A stretch of DNA of 64,000 nucleotides from Rhodospirillaceae bacterium (GTDB taxonomy: Bacteria > Pseudomonadota > Alphaproteobacteria > Rhodospirillales > Casp-alpha2): assembly GCA_002706405.1 (NCBI GenBank), contig PALN01000030.1, positions 24,878 to 88,877 on the forward strand. Reading direction: 5' to 3'. Shown here piece after piece: positions 33,775 to 41,782 of the stretch (its first letter is position 1; each line of letters opens with the position of its first letter). The notes beneath the pieces are model-generated. The model was not told the DNA's origin, ran no database searches, and worked only from the letters and a program-made list of their open reading frames with translations. The position numbers were made by a program, and so were the translations under genes.

Positions 33775-34604
33775 TCGATTCCCAAATATGCCTGTTTGAC
33801 CTCGGTATCCTCAGAAATTTCACTGAACGTGCCCTCTGCGATCTTGCTGCCGAAATTCAGCACGACGCAGCGGTTGGTGATCCGCTCAATGACGCCCATT
33901 TCATGTTCGACGATGACGATGGTCAGCCCATCCGTCTCGCCGCGCACGTGCAGGATGTCGTCCATCAATTGCGCGGTCTCGTCATGGGTCATGCCAGCCG
34001 ACGGTTCGTCCAGCAGCAACAGCTTGGGCTGGCTGATCAGGGCGCGGCAGATTTCGATCCGGCGGCGGTCGATCATGGGAAGGCCCGCAACCGGCTCATC
34101 CAGCCGGTCGGCCAACGGCGGGTCGAAGATCTTCACCAAGGCGCGCGCCGTCTCGAAACTCTTCTCGTACTCCTGGCGAAAGGCGCGCCGGTTCATCAGG
34201 TTGAACCATAACCCCTGAGTCAACCGCATATGGTTGCCGATCATGATGTTGTCGAAGATCGACAGCGGCAGCGACAGGCGGGAGCGCTGGAACGTGCGGG
34301 CAATGCCGGCATGATAAACCTGCTGCGGCGAAAACCCGGTGAGGTCACGACCATCAAATTCGATCGTCCCGCCGTTGGGCGCATAGATCCCGGTGGTCAC
34401 GTTGAAGAAGGTCGTCTTCCCGGATCCGTTCGGTCCGATCAGCCCGAGAATTTCCCCGACGTTCAGGTCCAGATCCAGTTCATTGAGCGCGACGACGCCG
34501 CCGAAGCGTTTGGTCAGACCACGGGCCATCAGCAGCGGTTTTCCCTTGGCCGCGTCGGCGGTCGTGTTCGCGGGGGGCTGGTTGGTCATCGTCTCACCAC
34601 TCAT
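33771..34604 (-). CDS. livG: ABC transporter ATPase LivG-type with unusual signature motif, cluster C
   Basis: The product is 277 residues with a polar ~25-residue N-terminal extension. Walker A (GPNGSGKT, 57-64), the RTFQRSRLSLPLS segment, Walker B LLLLDEPSAGM (Asp199, Glu200) and VEHEM are normal. The ABC signature, usually LSYGQ or LSGGQ in this family, reads LPMID (175-179), within LPMIDRRRIEICRALI, so the Ser and Gly that contact ATP gamma-phosphate are missing. Both ends overlap neighbours by 4 bp. It is otherwise a standard import ATPase subunit. Confidence 0.9.
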   Translation of the reverse strand: MSGETMTNQPPANTTADAAKGKPLLMARGLTKRFGGVVALNELDLDLNVGEILGLIGPNGSGKTTFFNVTTGIYAPNGGTIEFDGRDLTGFSPQQVYHAGIARTFQRSRLSLPLSIFDNIMIGNHMRLTQGLWFNLMNRRAFRQEYEKSFETARALVKIFDPPLADRLDEPVAGLPMIDRRRIEICRALISQPKLLLLDEPSAGMTHDETAQLMDDILHVRGETDGLTIVIVEHEMGVIERITNRCVVLNFGSKIAEGTFSEISEDTEVKQAYLGIE

Positions 34605-35770
34605 CTTTCGGCCCCCCCGGGAAAGTACCGGCGAACAGACCGCGGCAGCAGCCCTTCCGGCCGGAAAAGCAACATCATCATCACAAGCCCCCCGAACAGC
34701 AGGAAGCGGTACTCCTGAATGGCCTGCAGTTTTTCAGGCACGATCACCACGATCGCGGCGGCGACGATCAGCCCCCAAACGTTGCCGATGCCGCCCAGCA
34801 GGATGATGGAAACCAAGATCAAGGAGTCGGCGAAGGTAAAGCTGGTCGGGGCGACAAAGCCGCCGACCATCCCGTAGAGCGCACCGGCGATCCCGATCAG
34901 GAAATTGCCGAGCAGAAACGCGGTCACTTTCCAGCGCACGATATTCAGCCCGAAACAGGACGCCGCGGTCTCGTCCAGGCGCAAGGCGTCTAGATTTAGG
35001 CCGATCCACGACCGTTCCACCCGCCGCACAAGCACGAACGCCGCGATGAGAACCAACAGGATCACGATGATGTAGCTGAAGTAGAATGACAGTTCGACGC
35101 TGTCGCCCAAGGCGACGTTGTTGTTAAAGTCCCAGCCGAACACCTTCATGCTGGGCACCTGCAGGCCCTGCGGGCCGCCCAGGATGTCGTTGACCTCGAG
35201 AAAGGTCTTGAACAGCAGCGCGAAGGCAATCGTCACCACGGCGGCATAATGTCCCCGGGTGCGCAGCACCGGCAGTAGCAGAACGCAGCCGATCAGGGCC
35301 GCCATCACGCCCCCGACGAGGATGATCAGCAGGCTCGGGACCGCCGTATGAGCCCCAAGCACCGCGGCGGTATAGGCCCCGATGCCGAAGAACGACGCGC
35401 CCGCGAAATTCAAGACACCCGCGAACCCGAACTGCAGATTGAGCCCCAGTGTCGCCAGGACGTAGAGCATCACCGTCGCGATCAGCAGAAGCGTGAAGTG
35501 GTCTTCGTAGAAGAAGCCGACGATGGCCAGCGTTCCCAGGATGACCAACAGGTTCAGCGCGCCTTCACGACTGTGAAGGGTGTTGCCGATCCCCCCTAGG
35601 TGGCCCGTCTTCGTCAACAGCAACAGCAGAACCGCGCCCCCGGCCAGCAGGCCGATCACTTCGCTCTGCTCTTCGACCTTGAGCAGTAGGATCAGGTATA
35701 CGGTCGTCAGCACGGCGCCGATCAACGCCTGCCACAAGGGTTTGCCCGTTGGTTTCAATTCATCTTGCAT
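34601..35770 (-). CDS. livM: ABC permease LivM-type, cluster C
   Basis: The product is 389 residues. An N-terminal extension with two to three hydrophobic helices (~15-60 and ~65-110) precedes the LivM core: LNLQFGFAGVLNFAGASFFG, RTRGHYAAVVTIAFALLF, then the SWIGLNLDALRLDETAASCFG loop. GGIGNVWGLIVAA is near the C-terminus. It is translationally coupled to livG by a 4-bp overlap and starts 3 bp below the livH stop. It forms the channel with LivH. Confidence 0.9.
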   Translation of the reverse strand: MQDELKPTGKPLWQALIGAVLTTVYLILLLKVEEQSEVIGLLAGGAVLLLLLTKTGHLGGIGNTLHSREGALNLLVILGTLAIVGFFYEDHFTLLLIATVMLYVLATLGLNLQFGFAGVLNFAGASFFGIGAYTAAVLGAHTAVPSLLIILVGGVMAALIGCVLLLPVLRTRGHYAAVVTIAFALLFKTFLEVNDILGGPQGLQVPSMKVFGWDFNNNVALGDSVELSFYFSYIIVILLVLIAAFVLVRRVERSWIGLNLDALRLDETAASCFGLNIVRWKVTAFLLGNFLIGIAGALYGMVGGFVAPTSFTFADSLILVSIILLGGIGNVWGLIVAAAIVVIVPEKLQAIQEYRFLLFGGLVMMMLLFRPEGLLPRSVRRYFPGGAER

Positions 35771-35773
35771 GGG

Positions 35774-36694
35774 TCATACCCTATCCGAGACTTTTTCTTG
35801 GATGAGTCCGGTTGGGCGCCACGCCATGATCGCGATCACGACCGCAAAGGCGAAGACATCCTTGTAGGCACTCGCGAAGGGCAAAGCGACGGCCCCGATT
35901 GTCTGCAGGGCGGCGAACAGAAAGCCGCCCAGGATCGCCCCATACAGATTGCCCATCCCGCCGACGATCGCGGCGGAAAAACCGATCACGCCGAGCAGCA
36001 GCCCCATCCCGAAGTTGATCTCGTTGTAATAAAGCCCGTTCATGACACCGGCGAATGCGGCCAGGGCGGAGCCCAGCGCAAAGGTGATGAACACGATCAG
36101 GTTGAAGTTGATGCCCATGGTCTTGGCCGTCTCCTCGTCCTGGGCGACCGCACGAATGGCAAGCCCCAGCTTGGTCCGGTTCAGCATCCATTGCGTGCCG
36201 ACAATCACCAGGACACCGGCACCGAACATGAGAACGTTGTCCAGCCGCAGGTTGAAGTTCCCGAAGGTCACGGAATCGGTCGGCAACAAGGCGGGAAACG
36301 GTTTCGGGTTACCCCCTTCCGGATAGAAAAGGCGAACCGCTTCACGCAATACCGTGCCCAGCATCAAGGTGATGAGAAGCGTGTTAAGCGGCGGCGCGCT
36401 GCGCAGCGGCAGAATGACCGTCCGCGCGATCACCGCGCCAAGCCCCCCGATCAGCACCGTCGAGACGATGACCATGACCAGAATCTGCGTCGCGGGATCG
36501 GTCACGCCGATCTGTTCCAGCCCAAGATAAGTTGCGAGCGCCGTAAACGCCCCGACGGTCAGAACGTCGCCGTGCGAAAACTTGATCACGTCGAGCACAC
36601 CGAAGAACAAGGTGAACCCGACGGCAACCAAGGCATACATCATGCCGAGCATGAGCCCGTTCATCAGATATTGGGCAAGGAAGCCGATATCCAT
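35774..36694 (-). CDS. livH: ABC permease LivH-type, cluster C
   Basis: The product is 306 residues with family motifs VGFTLFFGVLDVIKFSHGD at the N-terminus, TLLITLMLGTVLREAVRLF, TKLGLAIRAVAQDEETAKTMG (ATPase-contact loop) and GGMGNLYGAILGG. The start follows an intercistronic region containing strong hairpins downstream of the binding-protein gene. It forms the inner-membrane pore with cluster C LivM. Confidence 0.9.
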   Translation of the reverse strand: MDIGFLAQYLMNGLMLGMMYALVAVGFTLFFGVLDVIKFSHGDVLTVGAFTALATYLGLEQIGVTDPATQILVMVIVSTVLIGGLGAVIARTVILPLRSAPPLNTLLITLMLGTVLREAVRLFYPEGGNPKPFPALLPTDSVTFGNFNLRLDNVLMFGAGVLVIVGTQWMLNRTKLGLAIRAVAQDEETAKTMGINFNLIVFITFALGSALAAFAGVMNGLYYNEINFGMGLLLGVIGFSAAIVGGMGNLYGAILGGFLFAALQTIGAVALPFASAYKDVFAFAVVIAIMAWRPTGLIQEKVSDRV

Positions 36695-36751
36695 TCATTC
36701 CCCCTCTGGAGCAGGTCCCGGTGGGCCGGAATTTTGCTAATCAAAGACCCG

Positions 36752-36794
36752 GTGCGAAACGCACGGGCCGACGGCAGAAACCTGCCGCCGGCCC
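36752..36794 (-). promoter_or_regulatory. Intercistronic hairpins after the cluster C binding-protein gene
   Basis: A 13-bp stem with one mismatch (GGGCCG-A-CGGCAG at 36765-36777, CTGCCG-C-CGGCCC at 36782-36794) has a 4-nt loop. A second small hairpin (GTGCG/CGCAC) directly adjoins it at 36752-36764. They begin 13 nt after the binding-protein stop on the minus strand and precede livH. They have the same placement as the cluster B hairpin and probably stabilise the binding-protein mRNA or attenuate read-through. Confidence 0.65.
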
Positions 36795-36807
36795 ATAGCG
36801 TCACTGA

Positions 36808-37989
36808 CTATTTTTGACCGACCAGCTTCCGCTTGCCGGCGGCATAATCGCTGTCTTCCCAGACAGTCCACTTGCCGTCCTGGATCACGTACTTGGTGAT
36901 CAGGGCCACTGTGTTCTGACCGTGGTCATCGAAGGAGATCTCACCGACGATGGAATCGCGGCCGCTCGTCTTGTTGAGCACGTCCCGAACCTTTTTACGG
37001 TTGGGGCCGACCTGCTCGATCGCATCGAGAACCAGGTTCATGGCCGCAAAGGAAAACGCGCCGTAAGCTTCAGGCGGGCTGTCGTATTTTTCCGCCTGAT
37101 ACTTCTCCAGGAAGAACTGGCCACCCGGAAGGTTTTCCGTCGGGGCCCCTTCACGGAAGGCAACGACGCCTTCAGCCAGCTTGCCCGTGCCTTCGACGAA
37201 GGCATCCGACACGATCCCGGACGTGCCCTGGAACACGGCCTTGATGCCCAGCTTTTCCATCTGCGAGCGAACCCGCACGCCGATCGGCGTCAAACCACCG
37301 AAGTAGATGACGTCGGGATTGAGTTCCTTGATCTTGGTGAGCTCGGCCGTGAAATCCTGCTGGTCGGAGGTAACCCCGAAGGTCGCAAGAATTTTCCCGC
37401 CTTCCTTGGCCAGGTTTTCACTGTAGTACTTGTTGTGGCCTTTACCGTAATCCGTGGTGTCGTGGATCACCGCCCAGGTTTCATATCCCAGGCTCCGCAT
37501 GAACTTGGCGGCGGTCTGATTCTGGTTGATCATCGTGCCGTTGACACGGTGCACTTCCTTGTAGGTGTTGCCGTAGGTGATGTCCGGCAGCACGGCGCCC
37601 CAGACGACGACCGGCAGCCCGAACTTATGATAGGTGTCGACCGCTGCAATGGCGACGGCAGAGCAATAATGCGTGACCGCCCCGATGACCTTGCGATCCG
37701 CCGCGACCTTGGTCGCCGCCTGGACGCCGATATTCGGTTTGCACTCGTCATCCTGTACGACCAATTCATATTCGTACTTGGCCTTCGGATCCTTGTTGCG
37801 CAGACGAACCGCAAGATCGGCCGAGTTGCGCCCGCCGATACCGTTCACGGACACGCCGCCGGTCAACGGACCAATGAAGCCGACTTTGACTTTGTCCTTT
37901 GCCGCGGCCTCGCCGGAGATCGCCATCCCCATCGCGAACGCCGCGACGAGGGCAATCCCACTGTATTTCTTACTGATCCCGTTCGACAT
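36808..37989 (-). CDS. Periplasmic amino acid-binding protein, cluster C
   Basis: The product is 393 residues with a Sec signal peptide (hydrophobic IALVAAFAMGMAISG, then EAAA). The mature start KVKVGFIGPLTGGVSVNG, with AVTHYCSAVAIAAVDTYHKF in the middle, fits LivJ/LivK-type binding proteins closely. It is the first gene of the cluster C operon and has its own recognisable promoter about 85 bp upstream. An XRE-cupin regulator gene lies 238 bp upstream on the same strand. The likely ligand is an amino acid or an acylated amino acid, given the M20 deacylase at the end of the operon. Confidence 0.9.
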   Translation of the reverse strand: MSNGISKKYSGIALVAAFAMGMAISGEAAAKDKVKVGFIGPLTGGVSVNGIGGRNSADLAVRLRNKDPKAKYEYELVVQDDECKPNIGVQAATKVAADRKVIGAVTHYCSAVAIAAVDTYHKFGLPVVVWGAVLPDITYGNTYKEVHRVNGTMINQNQTAAKFMRSLGYETWAVIHDTTDYGKGHNKYYSENLAKEGGKILATFGVTSDQQDFTAELTKIKELNPDVIYFGGLTPIGVRVRSQMEKLGIKAVFQGTSGIVSDAFVEGTGKLAEGVVAFREGAPTENLPGGQFFLEKYQAEKYDSPPEAYGAFSFAAMNLVLDAIEQVGPNRKKVRDVLNKTSGRDSIVGEISFDDHGQNTVALITKYVIQDGKWTVWEDSDYAAGKRKLVGQK

Positions 37990-38072
37990 AGTCCTTCCTT
38001 CCTGTCAGTTGGTTTGACCGGCGCCGCCGAGGGTTCGGCCTGCACATAAGGGCGCACGGTCGCACGGGCAAA

Positions 38073-38128
38073 ACTATCAAGAGCGTCGATACATTAGTCA
38101 AGTTTCTTGCATTTTAAGAATGATTCTT
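38073..38128 (-). promoter_or_regulatory. Promoter and palindromic site upstream of the cluster C operon
   Basis: On the minus strand a sigma70-like promoter reads TTGACT (38101-38096), a 17-nt spacer, and GATAGT (38078-38073), placing transcription start about 75-80 bp before the binding-protein ATG. Just upstream of the -35 box is a perfect palindrome, AAGAAT-G-ATTCTT (38116-38128). It is flanked by TTGC and GCAA, giving a larger imperfect dyad over 38107-38133. Its position suits an activator or repressor site; the XRE-cupin protein or another regulator could bind. The rest of 37990-38227 shows no gene. Confidence 0.55.
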
Positions 38129-38227
38129 GGCAATCGATGCAAGACCTTGCGGTCCGCCCCCCAATAACGCCGGCCATGATCGCGGACCAGCGGTGCGGCC
38201 ATCCTACCCCACGAAACCGAACGCGCG

Positions 38228-38842
38228 TCAGAATGTCGGCGGCGTGTTGACCCACAGAACCCGGGTCACGCAGTCGCCCGTGTTCCGGTATCCATGCGGC
38301 AGATCGCTTTTGAAAAAGAACGAGTCGCCCGCTTTCAGAAAGTGGACTTCGCCGTCCACTTCCAACTCGAGCTCTCCTTCGAGGATGTACCCGACCTCCT
38401 CGCCTTCGTGCTGGATCACTCCGTGGGTTACGCCCCCCGGGTGCACCACGTGCACCGAGCCCGACAAAAGCCGGGCATCGCCTGGAGGGATCAGCCACTC
38501 GAGATGAATCCCCTCGGTTTCCCGGTCCGGGACCATGCGGATCACCGGGCGCTCCCCGGCCCGCATGACGACGGTCCCTTCTTCGATTTCCTGGGCGAGA
38601 ATTTCACCGATGGAAATATCCAAAGCGGTGACAATTCGGTGGAGCATCTGCAAGGACGGATTGACCTTGTCGTTTTCGATCTTCGACAGAAATCCCTCGG
38701 AGCAGCCGACGCGTTGGGCCAGTTGGCGCAAACGCAGGTTCTTGACGCGGCGCACGAACTTCAAACGCGCACCTACGCGCAACGGACTCGTTTGTCCGCT
38801 TTCCTGGTCCAGGTCTTCGCTTAAGGCCACGCCCTTATCCAT
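38228..38842 (-). CDS. XRE-cupin transcriptional regulator
   Basis: The product is 204 residues. Residues ~22-80 form an XRE helix-turn-helix (LRLRQLAQRVGCSEGFLSKIENDK). Residues ~125-200 are a cupin_2 barrel (HEGEEVGYILEGELELEV, AGDSFFFKSDLPHGYRN) for small-ligand sensing. This is the usual architecture of regulators of amino acid, polyamine or carboxylate catabolism. It sits upstream of the cluster C operon on the same strand, and a near-perfect palindrome overlaps its own translation start region, suggesting autoregulation. Confidence 0.92.
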   Translation of the reverse strand: MDKGVALSEDLDQESGQTSPLRVGARLKFVRRVKNLRLRQLAQRVGCSEGFLSKIENDKVNPSLQMLHRIVTALDISIGEILAQEIEEGTVVMRAGERPVIRMVPDRETEGIHLEWLIPPGDARLLSGSVHVVHPGGVTHGVIQHEGEEVGYILEGELELEVDGEVHFLKAGDSFFFKSDLPHGYRNTGDCVTRVLWVNTPPTF

Positions 38843-38844
38843 TC

Positions 38845-38866
38845 AATGTTACCTATAGGAAACATT
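38845..38866. promoter_or_regulatory. 22-bp palindromic operator at the XRE-cupin gene start
   Basis: The plus strand reads AATGTT-A-CCTATAGG-A-AACATT; the two halves match in inverted orientation except for one symmetric base pair. It ends 3 bp upstream of the ATG at 38842 and covers the ribosome site, so a bound protein would block transcription and initiation. XRE-cupin regulators typically bind such palindromes at their own promoter; autorepression is the natural reading. No second copy was noticed by eye elsewhere in the window. Confidence 0.65.
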
Positions 38867-39017
38867 CATTCCTTTTAGTAAATATCATGGAGGATTTCCC
38901 GAGGACAATGCGTGTTTGTCCCGCCTGAATATTTCCTCAGTCAGTGTGGATGACGTGGTCGGGAACCTGTCCCGGCCGTAGAAAAGGCCAAGCGCAGCAC
39001 GTGACCCGAAATCACAA

Positions 39018-39068
39018 GCGCCCCTCGGCCGGATCACGGCAATACGTGATGTCCGTGCCGAGGGGCGC
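39018..39068 (-). terminator. Long hairpin downstream of the tectonin-domain gene, probable terminator
   Basis: GCGCCCCTCGGC (39018-39029) and GCCGAGGGGCGC (39057-39068) pair perfectly over 12 bp. An inner ATCACG/CGTGAT hairpin (39033-39038, 39045-39050) extends it into a long rod. It lies 27 bp beyond the stop at 39095 on the minus strand. The following minus-strand sequence has only a weak U-run, so the element may act as an RNA-stabilising hairpin as well as a terminator. The remainder of 38867-39094 holds no evident gene. Confidence 0.6.
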
Positions 39069-39094
39069 CTGACCATCTCTCCCCCACGCGGGAG

Positions 39095-41614
39095 TTATTG
39101 GTAGCGGTAGGTATCGTTAGATTTGGAAATCCGCCACACCTGACCACCGCCGGCACCGATGGCGACGGAATCCTTGTCGTCGGAAATTCGGTCCCAATCG
39201 CGCTTTGTGCCGTTGAACACGTACACGCCGCCGCTCGTGCCGACGACGTATGCCGCGCCCCGCACATCGACCGCCACATCCCTGGCGGCGCCCGGCAGCC
39301 TCTGCCATTTTAAGTTATTGTCATGAACGAAGATGTGGCCTTTATTGTTCACGACCCAGGGGCGGCCATCCTGATCGACGTCGATCCGCTGGGCCTTACC
39401 AGAAACGAGATTCCAGTTGTTGCCGACGCGTTGATAAATCTTGTCATCGGTACCGGTAATCCACACGCCTTTGGCGCTGGCGCCGATGTCTTGTGCCGCG
39501 GGGCCGGAAACCCTCCGCCACCGGGTGCCCGACTGAACATAGATTCCACCCTTGTCGTTCACCACCCAAGCCTCGGTTCCGGAAACCGCAATGCGAAGCG
39601 CGCCACCGATAATCTTGGTCCACTTGCTGTCGGTCTTGGCGCGTTTGAACATCTGATACCCGCCATTCGTCTTATTCACGCCGATCGCATAGACGGTCCC
39701 GTCTGAGCCGACCGCGACATCGCGGGCCGCACCGGCGACTTTCTCCCAACTCGGCGCGCTGCCCGTTGCCCTGCTGACGACCACGCGGTCGCCTTCCAAG
39801 ACCGTGCCCGACACCGCGGGAACGTCCATGACGATGTTCGTACCATTGATGTTCACGGTCGCCGTGTTGCTCGGCATCGATTGCGCCGGCAACAGCGCGG
39901 CCCAGGTGCGGGCGGTGGGCTTGTAGTACTCCTGGGTCATCAGCGCCCAGTTGCTCAGGACTTCCACCCGGCCTTCTGGAGTCATGATCAGGCGGGACAG
40001 GTTCACCGGCTTCCTCGCCGTCTCCAGGGCGTCGTTGACGACGGCGATCTGTTGGTTCTGCGCCAAGGCGTTGTCCGTCGCGATGCTGAAGATTACCGCC
40101 GAGGCCGTCATGACCGCGAAGGGAACGGCAAAGGAGCCAATGACCCCCGCTCCGGCCTCGGCGGCGGCGGCGGCCTTGGAAATCGCCGCGCCGGTCTTCA
40201 ATGCTTTTTGTTGGATCGAAGCCATTTTCTGCGCCCAATTGAAGGGTCTTATTGCTATCGCCGCGCGGGCCGTCAGCTGAGCGAACCCGGGCGACACGGT
40301 TTCGAGCGCAAACGCGCCGAGGAACGCAGTCGCCATCGCCGCGCTGGGTGCCAGATGCATGATATTGGCGACCAGGCTTTTCAAATCCGGTGGGGCGACG
40401 CCGACGTCATAGGCACTGTGCATACTTCTTGTGGCCAGTGCCGATGTGCGCGCCTGCTGGCCGCGGGTCCAGCTTTGCCAGATGTTGTTCATTTCCGAGG
40501 CGGCCAATTGGCGCGACTGCTGAATATAGATGGCCATGTAGTCCAGCAAGTCCCGTTCGGGCTTGGTCTTCGGACCGTTCTTGATCAGATCGAAAACGCG
40601 TGTGTAGACCGCCGCCATCAGGATCGGCGAACTTTCAGGCCCTGTCAGAATATGCTTCCAGGTTTCGTCTCTGAATTCGGCGGCTTTGGCACCAGTCAGC
40701 TTTTCCGCCTCGATGGACCCCTCGATGATCTTGTCGATCCGCGTGCGCTCCTTGATGACCTCGGCCGCGATCTCGTGGCCGCCCGGCAGCTTGAACAAGC
40801 CGTTCGGCGTACGCTTGGCCGCTTCCCAGTCGATGGTCGTGAACTCGCAGGCCTTGTTCGTTTTTACGCCGAACACCGAGCGCACCGAAGTCTTAGGACA
40901 TTCCCAGCAGGTTCCGCCGTCAATGAAATCGAAATGCTCGCCGGCCTTGCAGGTCAGCGCCGCCGTTTGCTCGGCCGGCTTCAGGTCCTCGTTCCGGAAA
41001 CAGGCATTGTTGGCGGTGACCGCAGCGGCAGTGCGACGGAACCCTTCGGGGCAGGAATAACAGCTTCCGTTCAGGTCTGTGATCGTGCCTTCCGGGCAGA
41101 CCCGGTCGATGAATTCAGCCCGGCGCGCGCTTGCGCCAAACTTGCCGCAGGCATCCCAGGCGTCGACCGCGGACAGGGTCCGGCCGAACCCCGACGGGCA
41201 TTTCCAGCATTCGCCGCCATTGCGGGGGTCCTTGAACGTCCCGTTCGGGCAGGATTTGTGGCCGCCGACCCGTCGTGCGTATTTGTATTCAGCCCTGACC
41301 TGTTTGGAACAGGCCTGCGGAGTATCGACCGCGAATCCCGTTCGGTTGTAGCCGCTGGGGCATGTGAAGCAGGCCCAGGTGCCGATATCGAAGAACGATC
41401 CGCTCGGGCACTTGCCGACGGCCTTACCGGTATATTTGGCTTTTTCAAAGCCGCAGGGCTGCGCAAGCTGGCCGGTCTTCAGATCAACCCCGCCGCAGAT
41501 CACATGCCCCTCGGAAAATGCCGCCTGCGTTTGTTGCGCCGTAGCGTCCGACAGGCCGCCCTGGAATAAAACCAACAACGCGGCAACGACGCATAAAACC
41601 CCAAGCTTCTTCAT
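39095..41614 (-). CDS. Secreted protein with four Cys-rich repeats and a tectonin-type beta-propeller
   Basis: The product is 839 residues from the ATG at 41614 (MKKLGVLCVVAALLVLFQGG signal, cleavage near ATA/QQ); a frame to 41782 adds 56 unlikely residues. Residues 69-102, 122-156, 173-205 and 222-256 are four copies of a CPxGxxxD...CxxCPxGxxRTxxAVxxxxAC unit, about 50 residues apart. Residues ~420-540 are hydrophobic/Ala-rich helices (MATAFLGAFALETV; VIGSFAVPFAVMTASAVIFS), possibly membrane-inserting. Residues 622-839 carry six WxxVxGxAxDVAV-type units, matching tectonin (TECPR) repeats, which build a lectin-like propeller. It is probably exported and sugar- or lipid-binding. No secretion partner is adjacent. 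Function unknown; an adhesin, defence or toxin role is speculation. Confidence 0.88.
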   Translation of the reverse strand: MKKLGVLCVVAALLVLFQGGLSDATAQQTQAAFSEGHVICGGVDLKTGQLAQPCGFEKAKYTGKAVGKCPSGSFFDIGTWACFTCPSGYNRTGFAVDTPQACSKQVRAEYKYARRVGGHKSCPNGTFKDPRNGGECWKCPSGFGRTLSAVDAWDACGKFGASARRAEFIDRVCPEGTITDLNGSCYSCPEGFRRTAAAVTANNACFRNEDLKPAEQTAALTCKAGEHFDFIDGGTCWECPKTSVRSVFGVKTNKACEFTTIDWEAAKRTPNGLFKLPGGHEIAAEVIKERTRIDKIIEGSIEAEKLTGAKAAEFRDETWKHILTGPESSPILMAAVYTRVFDLIKNGPKTKPERDLLDYMAIYIQQSRQLAASEMNNIWQSWTRGQQARTSALATRSMHSAYDVGVAPPDLKSLVANIMHLAPSAAMATAFLGAFALETVSPGFAQLTARAAIAIRPFNWAQKMASIQQKALKTGAAISKAAAAAEAGAGVIGSFAVPFAVMTASAVIFSIATDNALAQNQQIAVVNDALETARKPVNLSRLIMTPEGRVEVLSNWALMTQEYYKPTARTWAALLPAQSMPSNTATVNINGTNIVMDVPAVSGTVLEGDRVVVSRATGSAPSWEKVAGAARDVAVGSDGTVYAIGVNKTNGGYQMFKRAKTDSKWTKIIGGALRIAVSGTEAWVVNDKGGIYVQSGTRWRRVSGPAAQDIGASAKGVWITGTDDKIYQRVGNNWNLVSGKAQRIDVDQDGRPWVVNNKGHIFVHDNNLKWQRLPGAARDVAVDVRGAAYVVGTSGGVYVFNGTKRDWDRISDDKDSVAIGAGGGQVWRISKSNDTYRYQ

Positions 41615-41782
41615 CTTCGATCGACCTCGTCTCTTTTTCCCCGCAACCGCTCTCATTTGGCGGCCTAGCATCAGCACAGGGTACGCAGGAAACCTCGGCC
41701 AGAGAACGCGGATGGCGTGCCCCTGCCCTTTATTTGGCGCATATTGGATAATGGATACACTTTCCGGATAAGCCACCGGCAC

